DNA of 64,000 nt from Vibrio tapetis subsp. quintayensis (GTDB lineage Bacteria > Pseudomonadota > Gammaproteobacteria > Enterobacterales > Vibrionaceae): NCBI RefSeq assembly GCF_030409945.1, contig NZ_JAUFQV010000007.1, forward strand, positions 62,001 through 126,000, read 5' to 3'. Below, piece by piece: positions 8,392-19,075 of this stretch (position 1 is the stretch's first letter; the number at the start of each line of letters is the position of its first letter). The position numbers and the translations under genes are program-made. Below the pieces are notes generated by a model that was not told the DNA's origin, ran no database searches, and worked only from the letters and a program-made list of their open reading frames with translations.

Positions 8392-8873
8392 TTTACTCTT
8401 CGAAAGTGCCAAAAAGCGTCTGCCCAATAGGGGTTATCTAATCTTGAAATGATGACTCCTTTTGATGTCGAGGCATGCATGAACTCATTCCCCCCAATAT
8501 AGACGCCGACATGTTTTTGTTTTCGGCTCACCTTAAAGAAAACCAAATCACCGACTTTAGCGTTATTGAACGAAACCTTATTGCCCACGTTGACTTGTTG
8601 ATGCGTCGTTCTTGGTAAATTGGTTTGGCTGTACTCCAGCATAACAACTTGGGTAAACGCACTGCAATCGATGCCAGATTTGTTTGTTCCTCCCCAGCGG
8701 TAAGGCACACCATTCCATTCTTTATAGATTTTACTCATCACATGATCGGTTTGCGCGGTTGAATGACGGCTCGTGATATCAAGATTTGTATTATCTCTAG
8801 GCGCACTCGAACATCCATTGAGTGATAAGGTAATAATTATTGCTGATAGTACTGTAAATAGCTGATTGTTCAT
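8388..8873 (-). CDS. NlpC/P60 family lipoprotein (Spr/MepS-like peptidoglycan endopeptidase)
   Basis: A predicted lipoprotein of 161 residues from ATG 8873. A hydrophobic signal ends in the lipobox LNGC, with the lipidated cysteine at 21. The NlpC/P60 domain has the catalytic triad C70 (GIDCSAF), H121 (KHVGVYIG) and H133 (FMHASTS). The family cuts D-Glu to diaminopimelate bonds or cross-links in peptidoglycan. I moved the start 12 codons in from the longest frame because that frame puts a poor leader before the signal; neither start has a strong ribosome site. MepS is longer before the catalytic domain, so this may be a paralogue. Confidence 0.85.
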   Translation of the reverse strand: MNNQLFTVLSAIIITLSLNGCSSAPRDNTNLDITSRHSTAQTDHVMSKIYKEWNGVPYRWGGTNKSGIDCSAFTQVVMLEYSQTNLPRTTHQQVNVGNKVSFNNAKVGDLVFFKVSRKQKHVGVYIGGNEFMHASTSKGVIISRLDNPYWADAFWHFRRVN

Positions 8874-8969
8874 GCCTTTGAACCCAAGAGTCAGAAATAT
8901 AAATGTCATAAAAAGTACGTAGTATCCGTATCAATACTCACTTAGCCAGTGGCTTATGTAGGATAATGG

Positions 8970-11003
8970 ATGCGTAACTTAAAAAAAATTGGATTTTCTC
9001 TTTCAGTAATACAGATTAGCTCGATGGTGTTCTTTAGTATTATTTTGCTCGTGTCTGGGCTGTCGTATATCAGTGTTAAAGGGATCGAACGAGTCGGTGA
9101 ACAATTTTCTGTATTAGCTAATAAAACCCTACCACTTTCAACGAATAACGCAAACCTAACCCAAAATGTTCTAACTCAAGTAAAAACGTTGAACCTCGGA
9201 ATAGGTTCAGATTCTGCGAATGAACTTTCAGTTATAGCTCAAAGCTATACCGACCTAGCGCAAGTCGCAGATACGCAGCGTAATCAGTTATTGGATATCT
9301 CTTCCCAGTTTTCGCAAGTTATCACGACAAGTCAGAAAAACGAATTGAGCGAACGTTTAGACGGATTGGCCCACACTGCGTCTAATGTCCTCCAGTTACA
9401 AAAACAAATTTTGATTACCCAATCTGACCTGGATGAAGTGGTGCCGGGTTTTCGCTACGGTTTAAGCTCGATTGGCCCGGAAATGAATCGAGTAAGTCTG
9501 TTTTTTATCGATGAAAATCCTGAAGCCGCAGATGCCGCTAGCCGGTTTATTGCCAGTGCAAGCTCTATGGAAAGCACATTTTTGATGTTATTGATGGAAC
9601 AAGACAAAGACAAAGCCCAAGTTGCTTATCGCGAAATGAGAAACCGCATAGCAGGCATCGAGTTGGCTTATGACGACTTTATGGTGTGGTATCCAGATGC
9701 TGCGGAGTTTGCGAGCCTTACTGCGCCTTACAGTATGGTGAAAGATGGATTTAAGCCAAACGGCGTACTAAAGTTGCTGCTAGCAAAAATTGAATTAGTA
9801 GAACAGCAGAAATCGGCGTTGAGAATTGCTGGCCAAGACGTGGAAGCCACAATCATTCTTCTAAATGCGCTGTCAAAGCAAGCAGAGCGACTCATGGACG
9901 ACAGCAAGGTGACCGTTTCAAGTGAAATCAGTCGCATCGCGACACTGCTTTCTATAGGCACCGCGGTGATGGTTATAATGATATTCATATTTGCGATCGG
10001 ACTACGTAAGTGGTTGAAAAAAGGTTTATTGGCGATCACCAAGCCGATGGCTGCGCTGAACGAGCATCAATTTAACCAAATAGCCGATTTGCAAGGGCCG
10101 CAAGAAATGAAGCTCATCGCTTCACAGCTAAACCTAGTGATAGAAAACACCCGAGAGTCACTCATCTGCGTTAGCCACAACTGTCAAACTTTATACCGTA
10201 CCGCAGAAACGAGCCAAAGTGCGGCTGACCAAACCAATCAAAGCCTTAATGCGCAAAATAGCGCGTTACAAAATATGGTGGAAACGATCAGTGACTTGCA
10301 GTCGGCCATCAAAGAGATCGCTCAGGTGACCTGCCAGTCCACCGACGTTGCTCAGCAAGCAACTCACCATTCTCAGCAAGGCAGAAAAGCCATCGAGGGC
10401 AACACACTTCGTTTACAGGCACTAGAAAAAACGCTCCAAACGAACGAACACTCAATGGCGGAGTTGGAAATTAAAGTGGGTGAGATCAGCGATGTGGTCG
10501 ACGTGATCAGCAATATTGCTGAGAACACCAATTTATTAGCGCTTAATGCCGCCATAGAAGCCGCAAGAGCAGGGGAGCAAGGCCGAGGCTTTGCGGTGGT
10601 CGCTGATGAAGTTCGTCACCTCGCAAGTAACACCAGCAAGCAGACGGGCAATATACGGATCATGATGCAATCACTCCAATCTGCCGCCCATAGGGTGAAA
10701 GGAGCCGTCTCTGATAGCCGAGGTGAGATGACGCATGCCATGCAATCTAGTGAAGACGTTAAGCAAACCTTCTCAGAGATTGAATTGTCTATTGGGCAAA
10801 TTCATCAGCGAGTAGAGCAGATTTCCGTTGCGGCGGAGGAGCAGGAAAGAACCACCAATGAGGTCAGTGAAAACATCCGCCATATTTCCAGCCAAGGTGA
10901 CCGAACCAAACTGCAATTAGAGACCCTTATTGCGAGCGCAGAAGAAGTGGCAGATATAGGCGCACAGCAGCAAGCCATGCTGAATAAGTACGCCCTGACT
11001 TAG
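8970..11003 (+). CDS. Methyl-accepting chemotaxis protein
   Basis: A 677-residue transmembrane chemoreceptor. There is a first membrane helix near residues 10-33, a helical periplasmic region of about 290 residues without an obvious Cache fold, a second helix near 322-345, a HAMP-like linker, then the signalling coiled coil. The hairpin tip, [18 protein letters not shown] followed by [16 protein letters not shown], lies around residues 516-550. It ends NKYALT, with no CheR-binding pentapeptide. The ligand cannot be told from sequence. A TAGGA site precedes the ATG. The gene is convergent with, and ten bases from, the sterol-desaturase-family gene. Confidence 0.9.
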   Translation: MRNLKKIGFSLSVIQISSMVFFSIILLVSGLSYISVKGIERVGEQFSVLANKTLPLSTNNANLTQNVLTQVKTLNLGIGSDSANELSVIAQSYTDLAQVADTQRNQLLDISSQFSQVITTSQKNELSERLDGLAHTASNVLQLQKQILITQSDLDEVVPGFRYGLSSIGPEMNRVSLFFIDENPEAADAASRFIASASSMESTFLMLLMEQDKDKAQVAYREMRNRIAGIELAYDDFMVWYPDAAEFASLTAPYSMVKDGFKPNGVLKLLLAKIELVEQQKSALRIAGQDVEATIILLNALSKQAERLMDDSKVTVSSEISRIATLLSIGTAVMVIMIFIFAIGLRKWLKKGLLAITKPMAALNEHQFNQIADLQGPQEMKLIASQLNLVIENTRESLICVSHNCQTLYRTAETSQSAADQTNQSLNAQNSALQNMVETISDLQSAIKEIAQVTCQSTDVAQQATHHSQQGRKAIEGNTLRLQALEKTLQTNEHSMAELEIKVGEISDVVDVISNIAENTNLLALNAAIEAARAGEQGRGFAVVADEVRHLASNTSKQTGNIRIMMQSLQSAAHRVKGAVSDSRGEMTHAMQSSEDVKQTFSEIELSIGQIHQRVEQISVAAEEQERTTNEVSENIRHISSQGDRTKLQLETLIASAEEVADIGAQQQAMLNKYALT

Positions 11004-11012
11004 TGCCAATCG

Positions 11013-11819
11013 TTAACGCTTGTCGTTAGGGCGAAAAGCTTTAAAAGGTTGAAGCAGCATATGCCAGATATGTTGCTCCTGAGGCTTGCGAAAGTAAGGT
11101 AAACCAATAACCACTTTGTTGTGCCCAAGTTCAGGTTGACCGCAGTATGAGCCGAACATTCGATCCCATATTGACAAGAAAAACCCATAGTTAGAGTTGG
11201 TTTCTTTAACAATGACAGAGTGGTGAACACGGTGCATGTCGGGCGTTACGATTACGCGCCGTAACCACTTATCAATAGGGAGATTAAGCTTTGCATTACT
11301 GTGGTTGAACATGGCACTGGCGTTGAGTACCACTTCAAAGATGAGAACGGCTATGGGAGAAACACCAAAAACCACCACAGCCGCCATCTTAATGGCCATA
11401 GAAAGCAGTATCTCGATGGGGTGAAACCTTGCTCCCGTGGTCACATCAATATCTTGATCCGCATGATGCATGCGATGTAATCGCCAAAGCCAAGGCGTGG
11501 TATGAAATAATCGATGCTGAAAATAGATAGTGGCATCGAGTAACACGACAGACAATATGATATTAAGCCATAAAGGCAAGGAAGTGAGGTTGAACAAACC
11601 CAACCCATGCTGTTGGGCCAGCAAAGCCACATCTATCGCCATTAATGGCATGATAATAGCCAAAATAAGGCTGTTTAACCCAACGAGGCCAAGATTGTTA
11701 CTCCAACGAACCCATTTGCTTTGGGTCAGTGCTTTTCTTGGTGTGGCAAACTCCCATAATGCACAAAGCACCAATACTGATAAAAAGAATGCGAGCCTGA
11801 TGCTTGTTTGATTATCCAT
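11013..11819 (-). CDS. Sterol desaturase / fatty acid hydroxylase superfamily membrane enzyme
   Basis: A 268-residue integral membrane protein with four or five hydrophobic helices and the three histidine clusters of di-iron membrane oxygenases: HRLFH (102-106), HRMHH (115-119) and HRVHH (196-200), plus NHSN (172-175). The family hydroxylates or desaturates lipid substrates; which lipid is unknown here. ATG 11819 is preferred: AAGGAG lies eight bases upstream, whereas the in-frame GTG at 11828 overlaps that site. It diverges from tapT. Confidence 0.85.
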   Translation of the reverse strand: MDNQTSIRLAFFLSVLVLCALWEFATPRKALTQSKWVRWSNNLGLVGLNSLILAIIMPLMAIDVALLAQQHGLGLFNLTSLPLWLNIILSVVLLDATIYFQHRLFHTTPWLWRLHRMHHADQDIDVTTGARFHPIEILLSMAIKMAAVVVFGVSPIAVLIFEVVLNASAMFNHSNAKLNLPIDKWLRRVIVTPDMHRVHHSVIVKETNSNYGFFLSIWDRMFGSYCGQPELGHNKVVIGLPYFRKPQEQHIWHMLLQPFKAFRPNDKR

Positions 11820-11877
11820 AGCGTTCACTCCTTGCTGTGCTACAATCGCGCCGTTTTTACTGTCAGTCTATTATCAT

Positions 11878-12630
11878 ATGCGAATTCATCAATTACACAC
11901 GCTTTATCAAACACGATTAGAAAGATCGACAAAACCTTTTAATGCTCGAGGAGCAAAGGTAAAACGTTGCTCTTATTGCCAAATTGCGATTCCTCATTGT
12001 ACTTGCCAATACCAACCTAATGTTGACAGTGAGTTGGCTGCAATGATCATTATGTCTGACAACGAAATACTGAAACCAAGTAATACGGGCCGATTGATTG
12101 CCGATGTTATCAAAGAAACCTACGGATTTGCCTGGAATCGTACTGAACCGGATGAAGACATGCTCGCGATTTTAGCGGATGAACAATATCAACCCATTAT
12201 TGTTTTTCCCGAAGAGTATGTTGAAAACAATAACAGATTGGTTGCTTCATTTGAGTGCTCTACCGCGATGTTTAATGCTAATAAGAAACCATTGTTGATA
12301 TTTTTGGATGGTAGTTGGCGAGAAGCACGTAAGATGTTCAGAAAGTCATCTTATTTGGAAAATCTACCGGTATTTTCAGTAAATCCGAGTGTTGTCTCGC
12401 AATACATCATGAGAAAGTCCGAAAATGAAAATCATTTAGCGACAGCAGAAGTGGCAAGCCTTGTCATTGGTGAGGCTGGAGAGGCAAACGCTGCGGACGT
12501 ATTGGCCAGTTGGTTTGATGTGTTTAATGAAAGCTACATGCTCAGTAAGACTCGAATTAAGCCCGATTTAAGTAAACCTTGTCTCGCATCCTATATTGAA
12601 AATGGTTTTGATAAACTGTCAGAAAAATAA
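11878..12630 (+). CDS. tapT: DTW-domain tRNA-uridine aminocarboxypropyltransferase
   Basis: A 250-residue protein of the TDD/DTW family. The N-terminal zinc-knuckle cysteines are C31, C34, C41 and C43 (CSYC, CTC), and the signature is DGSW at 144-147 within FLDGSWREARKMF. E. coli TapT (formerly YfiP) transfers the 3-amino-3-carboxypropyl group of S-adenosylmethionine to uridine 47 of tRNA, giving acp3U. The serine in DGSW is an accepted variant of DTW. It is a single gene divergent from the hydroxylase. The ribosome site is weak. Confidence 0.85.
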   Translation: MRIHQLHTLYQTRLERSTKPFNARGAKVKRCSYCQIAIPHCTCQYQPNVDSELAAMIIMSDNEILKPSNTGRLIADVIKETYGFAWNRTEPDEDMLAILADEQYQPIIVFPEEYVENNNRLVASFECSTAMFNANKKPLLIFLDGSWREARKMFRKSSYLENLPVFSVNPSVVSQYIMRKSENENHLATAEVASLVIGEAGEANAADVLASWFDVFNESYMLSKTRIKPDLSKPCLASYIENGFDKLSEK

Positions 12631-12790
12631 CGAGTTAAGAGTGAATTCGTTCTGTTATGTCGTGTACGTAATAAGCAGTCGGCCTAGCTCACATTATTAA
12701 TCAGCTCTGGGTCACGGATTGTAGGGGCAATTTATGGATAATGTCACTCAGTTATATTTTATCTATTGATACACATTCTAGGAGAGAAAT

Positions 12791-13699
12791 ATGTATTACG
12801 GCTTTGATGTCGGCGGCACGAAAATAGAGTTTGGGGCTTTCAATGAAAAGCTTGAACGTGTTGCGACGGAGCGTGTTCCTACACCAGGAGACGATTACAC
12901 TAAACTGGTTGAAACTATCGCAGCAATGGTTGCGAAGTACGATCAAGAGTTCAAAACTGAGGGCACCATCGGTATTGGTATTCCAGGAATGGAAGACGCC
13001 GATGACGGTACTGTACTTACAACTAATGTTCCAGCAGCAAAAGGCAAACCGCTACGTACTGATTTAGAAGCCAAAATTGGCCGAACTGTACGTATCGATA
13101 ACGACGCAAACTGCTTTGCATTGTCTGAAGCATGGGATGAAGAGTTAGCCGACGAGCCGTCTGTACTTGGCTTAATTTTAGGCACTGGTTTTGGTGGCGG
13201 TATCGTCATTGATGGTAAAGTATTCTCTGGCCGTAATCACGTTGCGGGTGAACTGGGCCATGCTCGATTGCCTATTGACGCTTGGTTTCACTTAGGCGAA
13301 AACGCGCCGTTGTTGCAATGTGGCTGTGATAAGAAAGGCTGTATTGATAATTACTTGTCTGGCCGTGGCTTTGAATTGTTGTATGCACATTATTACGGCG
13401 AGCAAGTAAAAGCGATCGACATCATTAAGCGTCAAGCAGAGGGTGATGAAAAAGCGGTAGAACACGTTGAGCGTTTCATGGAACTGTTGGCAATTTGCTT
13501 TGCGAACCTGTTCACTCAGTTAGACCCACATGTTGTCGCACTTGGTGGTGGCTTATCTAACTATGACCTAATTTATGAAGAGCTACCAAAGCGTATTCCT
13601 AAATACCTACTTTCAGTAGCAAAAGTACCGAAGATCATCAAAGCGAAGCACGGTGATTCCGGTGGTGTACGTGGCGCCGCATTCTTAAACATTAAGTAG
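12791..13699 (+). CDS. nagK: N-acetylglucosamine kinase, ROK family
   Basis: Phosphorylates N-acetylglucosamine recovered from cell-wall turnover or chitin to the 6-phosphate. At 302 residues it is colinear with E. coli NagK. It has the phosphate-binding GFDVGGTK at 4-11, a [13 protein letters not shown] active-site block near 105, LGTGFGGG, the ROK zinc cluster CGCDKKGC near 177-184 with the preceding GELGHARLP, and a C-terminal [16 protein letters not shown] precedes the ATG. It is a single gene ending in a strong terminator. Confidence 0.95.
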   Translation: MYYGFDVGGTKIEFGAFNEKLERVATERVPTPGDDYTKLVETIAAMVAKYDQEFKTEGTIGIGIPGMEDADDGTVLTTNVPAAKGKPLRTDLEAKIGRTVRIDNDANCFALSEAWDEELADEPSVLGLILGTGFGGGIVIDGKVFSGRNHVAGELGHARLPIDAWFHLGENAPLLQCGCDKKGCIDNYLSGRGFELLYAHYYGEQVKAIDIIKRQAEGDEKAVEHVERFMELLAICFANLFTQLDPHVVALGGGLSNYDLIYEELPKRIPKYLLSVAKVPKIIKAKHGDSGGVRGAAFLNIK

Positions 13700-13740
13700 T
13701 CGCTTAATTAGCCTCACGACAACTTGCTGAGTGACAAATA

Positions 13741-13775
13741 AAAAAGCCCCGTAGAACTGATCTACGGGGCTTTTT
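13741..13775. terminator. Strong bidirectional terminator (nagK / DUF2960)
   Basis: AAAAAGCCCCGTAGA and TCTACGGGGCTTTTT form a perfect 15-bp stem with a five-base loop and A and T tracts on both sides. It lies between convergent genes. Confidence 0.9.
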
Positions 13776-13783
13776 CGTTGCTA

Positions 13784-14053
13784 TTAGTCGTCTTTCTTCT
13801 TGCCAACGCCTAGGTTTTCTTTCTTGGCTAGGGTTATCTTTCCGAATCCCAACTTTCTGAAGTGATTGTCTCTGTAGTCACGAACCGCTTTAGTGCTCGA
13901 AATCGCTTCGATTTGTTGTTCCATCTTCAAATACTCGCGAATGTCGATGCCTTCTTCTTCAGCGACGGCTTCGTGAATATTGCGATGTTTCTCGTACGAG
14001 AAAATAAGCGTTTTGTCTTCATTTTTGTAACTATAAAGAATTGTACGTGCCAT
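13784..14053 (-). CDS. DUF2960 family protein
   Basis: An 89-residue basic cytosolic protein. The stretch FSYEKHRNIHEAVAEEEGID is characteristic of the Vibrio DUF2960 family, whose function is unknown. There is no signal peptide or membrane helix; the tail is lysine-rich (GVGKKKDD). It lies alone, about 100 bases upstream of nothing on its own strand and next to a shared terminator. RNA or protein binding is conceivable from the charge but not shown. Confidence 0.7.
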   Translation of the reverse strand: MARTILYSYKNEDKTLIFSYEKHRNIHEAVAEEEGIDIREYLKMEQQIEAISSTKAVRDYRDNHFRKLGFGKITLAKKENLGVGKKKDD

Positions 14054-14151
14054 AAAAAAGATACTCTAAACAGTTTATGGAAATTTTGCTGCACTCTAAC
14101 CTAGTTGACGAACAGTGGCAAGAGGGCAGCAAGCGCGAGGTTAGATAAGAA

Positions 14152-15939
14152 TTAGACACGGCCTTGTAAAGGAATGATAGTGACTAATTCGCCTTGTTTC
14201 ACGGTATCAACCTCTGGCGTTATTTCGATAAGGCAATTGGCTTCGCTCATCGAACGTAAAATACCAGAACCTTGTTTGCCTGTGGTTTTTACTTCAACGC
14301 GACCCTGAGCATTAAAGCTATATACGCCACGGCTGAATTCGGTACGGCCCATGCGAGAGCGCAAATTTTCGCTCGCAACGGCTTGAACTTTGGCTGGCAT
14401 CCAGTTTTGCTCGCCTTGCATTTTACGTAGTGCAGGCTCAACAAAATTGATTAGCGATACCATCACTGCGACGGGATTGCCGGGTAAACCAAAAAATGGT
14501 TTGTCATTGATCTTGCCAAATGCTAGTGGTCGGCCCGGGCGCATGTTGATGCGCCAGAAGTTGATTTCACCTAGCTCTTCAAGCACAGTCTTGATGTAAT
14601 CGGCATCGCCGACAGACACTCCCCCAGACGTGATTACCACATTCGCAAGGTGAGATGCTTTTTGAAGTGCATCCGCCATCACTTGATGGTCATCCTCTAG
14701 AATACCTAAGTCGATAACCTCACAACCGAGTTGAGTTAACACGCCTTTAATGGTGAATCTATTTGAATCGTAAATGCGGTTAGGTTGTAGATCTTCTCCA
14801 GGTGCTTGCACTTCATCCCCAGTTGAGAACATCGCCACCTTGATTTTGCGTGTAACATTTAGGCGGTTATATCCCAATGAGGCGATCATGCCCATTTCCG
14901 GCGACTCTATACGAGTACCAGAATCAAATACCGGTTGCCCTTTGGCTAGGTCTTCCCCGGCTTGTCGCACATTCTGCCCTGATTTGATTCCTGAAGATGA
15001 GAAAGTGACGATGTCACCATCTTGTGTGGACTGCTCGCGCATTACTACGGTATCAGCGCCTTTAGGAGTAGGAGCTCCGGTCATAATTTTAACCGTCTGC
15101 CCGGCTAGCAACTCTTGATCATAGCTTTGGCCAGCCAATACTTCTGCAACTAACTGGTATTGCGAGCGATCAACATCGTCGCCACGGATGGCGTAACCGT
15201 CCATCGCCGAGTTTGTGTAAGCGGGCACGTGAATAGGTGAAATAATGTCGTCTGCTAATACGCGGCCGTAGCTCTCTTCAAGCGCGACTTCTTCGCAATC
15301 CGTTAGGCATGAAACTTGGTCAAGAATGGCCGTTTTACCTTGCTCAACCGATAAAAAAGCAGGAGACAGAATGTCACAGCAAGAAGAAGCAGCCGATGGT
15401 TTACACTCATTTGTTTGAATTTTCCCCTTAGCGTAGTCGATAACGAATTCAGAGAGGGTACCAAGATCGTTAATATCAAGTAGAGGTAACTCGACGTTTA
15501 TAATTTGATCGCACGCTACAGCAATGATGTTGGTGTCGGTGGTGTGTAACCAAGGTTTTCCCAAGGTTTCTCTGTTTAGCTCAATCTTTGGAAAGGCGAT
15601 ATTCTTGCAGCCTTCAACCAAAATAAGATCTAACTCTTCGCAATTAAAGCGAGTCAACAGGTACTCAAACTCGGCTTCAGCTTGTGGCGTTTCGGTCATC
15701 AGAACATGGCGATTTCGCGACGCTATCAGCATCTGACTCGCACCGGCTTTACGTAGGCGATAGCTGTCTTTACCGGGTTTATCCACATCAAAATCGTGAT
15801 GAGCATGCTTTAATACACCAATACGTAAACCTTTGTCGGTCAGGATTGGCAGTAGCGCTTCTAGTAAGGTGGTTTTTCCGGTTCCGCTGTACGCGGCAAA
15901 GCCAAGAACAGGTACAGATACGGGAAGAGTTAGGCTCAT
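14152..15939 (-). CDS. MobB-MoeA fusion: molybdopterin guanine dinucleotide adaptor and molybdenum insertase
   Basis: A 595-residue fusion. Residues 1 to about 170 are MobB, with the P-loop AYSGTGKTT at 16-24. About 200-595 are MoeA, with [20 protein letters not shown] and [13 protein letters not shown]. MoeA inserts molybdate (or tungstate) into adenylylated molybdopterin; MobB assists the GMP attachment performed by MobA. The fusion is common in Vibrio. It is last in the tupABC-mobA operon and overlaps mobA by four bases. The position supports one job: take up the oxyanion, insert it, finish the cofactor for formate dehydrogenase 13 kb away. Confidence 0.92.
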   Translation of the reverse strand: MSLTLPVSVPVLGFAAYSGTGKTTLLEALLPILTDKGLRIGVLKHAHHDFDVDKPGKDSYRLRKAGASQMLIASRNRHVLMTETPQAEAEFEYLLTRFNCEELDLILVEGCKNIAFPKIELNRETLGKPWLHTTDTNIIAVACDQIINVELPLLDINDLGTLSEFVIDYAKGKIQTNECKPSAASSCCDILSPAFLSVEQGKTAILDQVSCLTDCEEVALEESYGRVLADDIISPIHVPAYTNSAMDGYAIRGDDVDRSQYQLVAEVLAGQSYDQELLAGQTVKIMTGAPTPKGADTVVMREQSTQDGDIVTFSSSGIKSGQNVRQAGEDLAKGQPVFDSGTRIESPEMGMIASLGYNRLNVTRKIKVAMFSTGDEVQAPGEDLQPNRIYDSNRFTIKGVLTQLGCEVIDLGILEDDHQVMADALQKASHLANVVITSGGVSVGDADYIKTVLEELGEINFWRINMRPGRPLAFGKINDKPFFGLPGNPVAVMVSLINFVEPALRKMQGEQNWMPAKVQAVASENLRSRMGRTEFSRGVYSFNAQGRVEVKTTGKQGSGILRSMSEANCLIEITPEVDTVKQGELVTIIPLQGRV

Positions 15940-16520
15940 AGTAAAGTTCCAAATTGTTCAAGTTCTTGAGGAGTGTTCAAGTTAATGAATGACGTCTTGT
16001 CATGGCTGAAATCGACGTATTTTGTTTTACACTCATCATAAAGGAGGATGATTTTTCGATCGCCCCTAGCCAAAAATGCTTCCAATTTTGGTAGCACGCG
16101 CTTATGAAATAAGGTAAATACGGGTTGCAGATGTTCACCGTCATGAGCCACTAAGATATCGAGTTCAGGCGTCATGGCTTGTTTGAACTGTGAGACGAGG
16201 TCACTGCTGATTAAAGGGCTGTCACAGGGTACAAAGCCGACCCAATCAGTATTTGAATGAAGTAACCCTGCATGAATTCCGCCTAGGGGGCCGGGGTAGC
16301 CCTTAAACTCGTCGGCAATGACTGGTGCGTATTGTTGATACTGCTCTACGTTACGGTTGGCGTTGATAACAATACTGTCTGTTTGAGGAAGTAATTTCTG
16401 TTGTACCAATTCTATTAGCGGTGTGCCGTTAAGTTCTACAAGACCTTTGTCTTTTCCACCCATTCTGGTGGCTTGGCCACCGGCTAAAATAACCCAACTA
16501 ATTGGTGTTGGAGATTGCAT
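15936..16520 (-). CDS. mobA: Molybdenum cofactor guanylyltransferase
   Basis: Transfers GMP from GTP to Mo-molybdopterin, making the bis-MGD cofactor used by formate dehydrogenase. The N-terminal nucleotide-binding motif [15 protein letters not shown] and later [16 protein letters not shown] and FVPCDSP are diagnostic. It overlaps tupC at its start and the mobB-moeA gene at its end, so translation is probably coupled. ATG 16520 is preferred over the in-frame GTG 16526, which overlaps the AGAGAG ribosome site. Confidence 0.92.
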   Translation of the reverse strand: MQSPTPISWVILAGGQATRMGGKDKGLVELNGTPLIELVQQKLLPQTDSIVINANRNVEQYQQYAPVIADEFKGYPGPLGGIHAGLLHSNTDWVGFVPCDSPLISSDLVSQFKQAMTPELDILVAHDGEHLQPVFTLFHKRVLPKLEAFLARGDRKIILLYDECKTKYVDFSHDKTSFINLNTPQELEQFGTLL

Positions 16521-17202
16521 AGTCACTCTCTTGGATCAGTTGTAGCAATGGCTTTTCAACGATGGTTTGATCGTCGATTAACCACTGCTTTTTACACAAC
16601 TCAGTCAGAGCGTTGGTTTGATGACTGGTAATCACGAGGCTGGAGCCACGTTTTATCAAGTCTTGGCACATTATGACTAAGCGTGAAGTGGATTCTTGAT
16701 CTAGGCTTGCACTTGGTTCGTCCATTAACAATATGGCAGGGGAAAGCACCCAAGCTCTCGCCATAGCCACTCGCTGTTTCTCACCACCAGACAACAATGA
16801 AATATGCTCATTTGCCAGTGTTTCTAAACCAACCATTCGCAGCGCTGTGATCACATCATTGCGTTTCTGCAATTTGGATTTCGCGCTGTATTTTATCCCA
16901 TAAGCGACGTTTTGATAAACGCTGCCATCAAATAGATAGGGGGTTTGATGCAAATAGATGACATCGGTACGAGTTTTGATACCCAAAAGGCGTTTTAGCC
17001 AAGGTGTTTTTGTTGAAGTAACCTTTCCGGTGGTCGGGCTGAGCAGTCCGGACATGATTTTTAACAGCGTTGTTTTGCCAACGCCATTATCGCCTTTGAG
17101 GTAGATGGCATCATTGGGGCCCAACGTGAGATCAGCAACGTGAAAAAGCGTGCGCTGTTTAAATCGCATAGATAGGTTTTGAATCGACAGCTTGATCGTC
17201 AT
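16498..17202 (-). CDS. tupC: Tungstate (molybdate) ABC transporter ATPase
   Basis: A 234-residue ABC ATPase with Walker [10 protein letters not shown], signature LSGGEKQR, Walker [13 protein letters not shown] and the switch histidine in VITSHQ. It follows the permease gene by 11 bases and overlaps mobA, so tupA-tupB-tupC-mobA reads as one transcript. Substrate assignment comes from the TupA-like binding protein in the same operon, not from this subunit. Confidence 0.88.
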   Translation of the reverse strand: MTIKLSIQNLSMRFKQRTLFHVADLTLGPNDAIYLKGDNGVGKTTLLKIMSGLLSPTTGKVTSTKTPWLKRLLGIKTRTDVIYLHQTPYLFDGSVYQNVAYGIKYSAKSKLQKRNDVITALRMVGLETLANEHISLLSGGEKQRVAMARAWVLSPAILLMDEPSASLDQESTSRLVIMCQDLIKRGSSLVITSHQTNALTELCKKQWLIDDQTIVEKPLLQLIQESDYAISNTN

Positions 17203-17213
17203 ATGGCTATGTC

Positions 17214-17912
17214 CTATGTACGCAGATAACCTTTGCCTCTAACTGAGGACAAAGAAAAATTAAGCACTAGCGCCAAGGCCAGTAACACCATGCCTAAAGC
17301 GACGCCTTGAGCAAAAGCGCCTTTCTGGCTTTCCATGGCGATGGCGGTTGGGATATTTCGTGTCATTTCCATGATATTGCCACCTACCATCATCGAACAG
17401 CCCACTTCGGTAATAATTCGAGAAAACCCGGCAATGGTGGCTGCAATGAGTGGAAAACGATTTTCCCACAGTAAGGTGGTGACGACATGAGGAATCGACG
17501 CACCAAGCGTTAATGCGGTCTCTAAAGCGCGCTTATCACTGGCTTGCAAAGCGCCGTGCATCATAGATACCAGTATAGGGAAGCAAATTAGCATTTGGCC
17601 TAATATCATGGCTTTTTGAGTGAACAGCATTTGCCAGTCGCCTAATGGCCCAGATCGAGAAAGCATCATGTAAAGTAACAGGCCGATCACAACCGTTGGC
17701 ACTGCCTGTAATGTGTTGATCAAAGACAGTAATGTCCAACGGCCTGGGAAGTGGCAATACGCCAATACAAATGCACAAATCAATGCGGGTACTAAGACCA
17801 ATATCAGTGCGGTGAGCGAAACGGAAAAAGAGACGCCCACAATGGTCCAAAGTTGGCTATCAAAGCTCACCAATAGTTGAAATGCATCGAGTGTCGTTTG
17901 CCACAATTGCAT
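17214..17912 (-). CDS. tupB: Tungstate ABC transporter permease
   Basis: A 232-residue inner-membrane protein with five or six hydrophobic helices and the ABC-permease EAA-type loop around ALETALTLGASIPHVVTTLLW. The remaining sequence matches the TupB/WtpB group. It lies two bases downstream of tupA. It forms the membrane channel for the oxyanion delivered by TupA. Confidence 0.87.
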   Translation of the reverse strand: MQLWQTTLDAFQLLVSFDSQLWTIVGVSFSVSLTALILVLVPALICAFVLAYCHFPGRWTLLSLINTLQAVPTVVIGLLLYMMLSRSGPLGDWQMLFTQKAMILGQMLICFPILVSMMHGALQASDKRALETALTLGASIPHVVTTLLWENRFPLIAATIAGFSRIITEVGCSMMVGGNIMEMTRNIPTAIAMESQKGAFAQGVALGMVLLALALVLNFSLSSVRGKGYLRT

Positions 17913-17914
17913 TG

Positions 17915-18724
17915 TTATTGTGCCGCGCTTGCAACAAACAACTGCTTGCCTTGCAGTTTGAAGTTGTTAATCAATGTTTGACCTTTTTTGTTAACGAGCC
18001 AATCGCTGAAGATTTTGGCTCCTTGGTAGTTGATATCTGGGTAACGCTTCGGATTGATTAAAATCACTTGGTAAGGGTTAAACAGGCGCTTGTCGCCTTG
18101 CACTGCGACGGTTAAATCAACTTTGGTGCGATAGGCTAACCAAGTGCCACGATCAGTCAGGGTATAAGCCTGCATTTCCGACGCCATGTTTAACGTTGGG
18201 CCCATGCCTTGGCCTACAGAACGGTAACCACCGAAGTTAGGTTCCATTTTCGATTGTGCCCACAAATTTAACTCTTTTTTGTGAGTGCCAGAATCGTCTC
18301 CGCGAGAAACAAAATAGGCATTACTCGCCACGATCTCTTGAAAGGCTTTTGCGACATCGGTTTCTCCTAAAACATTGGCAGGATCCGACTTGGGGCCAAC
18401 CACGACAAAATCGTTGTACATCAACGCTCTTGGCAGTACGCCATATCCTTGTTCAACAAACGTTGCTTCAGCTTTTGGAGCATGAGTCATCACCAAGTCA
18501 ACATCGCCATTTTGACCCATGCGCAAAGACTTTCCCGTACCAGCGGCAATCACATCGACTTTATAGCCCGTGTCTTTTTGAAATTCCGGCAACAAATAAT
18601 CGAGTAGACCCGAGTGATATGTACTTGTGGTTGTTGCTAATCGAATGTGCGGGAGTTGATCCGCTGCGTGAGTAGAGTATGAGAATGTCGCTGCGGCGAT
18701 GAGTGGGAGAATTGTGTATTTCAT
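17915..18724 (-). CDS. tupA: Tungstate-binding periplasmic protein
   Basis: A 269-residue exported binding protein: signal peptide to about residue 20 (THA-AD), then RLATTTSTYHSGLLDYLLPEF. The TTTS motif at 31-34 is the oxyanion-binding signature of TupA proteins, which bind tungstate much more tightly than molybdate. GTGKSLRMGQNGDVDLVMTHAP is also typical. It is first in the tupABC-mobA-mobB/moeA operon. The leader of about 160 bases runs back to a sigma-54-type promoter, suggesting control by the activator encoded divergently at 19076. Confidence 0.9.
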   Translation of the reverse strand: MKYTILPLIAAATFSYSTHAADQLPHIRLATTTSTYHSGLLDYLLPEFQKDTGYKVDVIAAGTGKSLRMGQNGDVDLVMTHAPKAEATFVEQGYGVLPRALMYNDFVVVGPKSDPANVLGETDVAKAFQEIVASNAYFVSRGDDSGTHKKELNLWAQSKMEPNFGGYRSVGQGMGPTLNMASEMQAYTLTDRGTWLAYRTKVDLTVAVQGDKRLFNPYQVILINPKRYPDINYQGAKIFSDWLVNKKGQTLINNFKLQGKQLFVASAAQ

Positions 18725-18896
18725 ACTATGTCCGTTTTCTGTGATGAAAATTTAAAGTGAAAATAGGGGAGTTAGGATCATAAACCCTTGGCCCATATTT
18801 AATAGTTGAAGAATTTAAGCCTTACATTGCAATCCGTCGAACGGCTATGATGTAAACTTAATTGAATATGGTTTTGTGAATCTAACTACATTTGTA

Positions 18897-18912
18897 AGCA
18901 ATCCTAGTGCCA
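18897..18912 (-). promoter_or_regulatory. Sigma-54 promoter of the tup-mob-moe operon
   Basis: On the minus strand TGGCACTAGGATTGCT matches the -24/-12 consensus TGGCACG-N4-TTGCW at every core position, with ten bases between GG and GC. Transcription should start near 18886, leaving a leader of about 160 bases before tupA. The gene for a sigma-54 activator lies divergently 180 bases away. The interval 18725-19075 otherwise holds only the putative enhancer at 18995. Confidence 0.8.
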
Positions 18913-18994
18913 ACATTCATCGTTCAAAAAATGCCTAAATTGTGTGCGTTAAGTGGAAATTTGCTGTTTTTTATCAGTTAATTATTTGAGTTAG

Positions 18995-19011
18995 GACAAA
19001 ATGTCGCACAT
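18995..19011. promoter_or_regulatory. Putative enhancer (activator site) for the tup promoter
   Basis: GACAAAATGTCGCACAT contains the near-palindrome GACA-AAA-TGTC. It lies about 118 bases upstream of the predicted tup start site and about 70 bases before the activator gene. A 17-base copy with 14 identities lies before the fdh operon at 28811. Repetition and placement suit an enhancer bound by the local response regulator, but binding is inferred. Confidence 0.5.
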
Positions 19012-19075
19012 ACTTAGCGGCGTCTTCAAATCAGATTGGTACACTCTGTCCCAGTCATTGCATTAAGGTTCTACA

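Noticed and set aside
12708..12722. TGGGTCACGGATTGT before nagK as a possible sigma-54 promoter
   Set aside because: The invariant GC at -12 is GT, and nothing else ties nagK to sigma-54.
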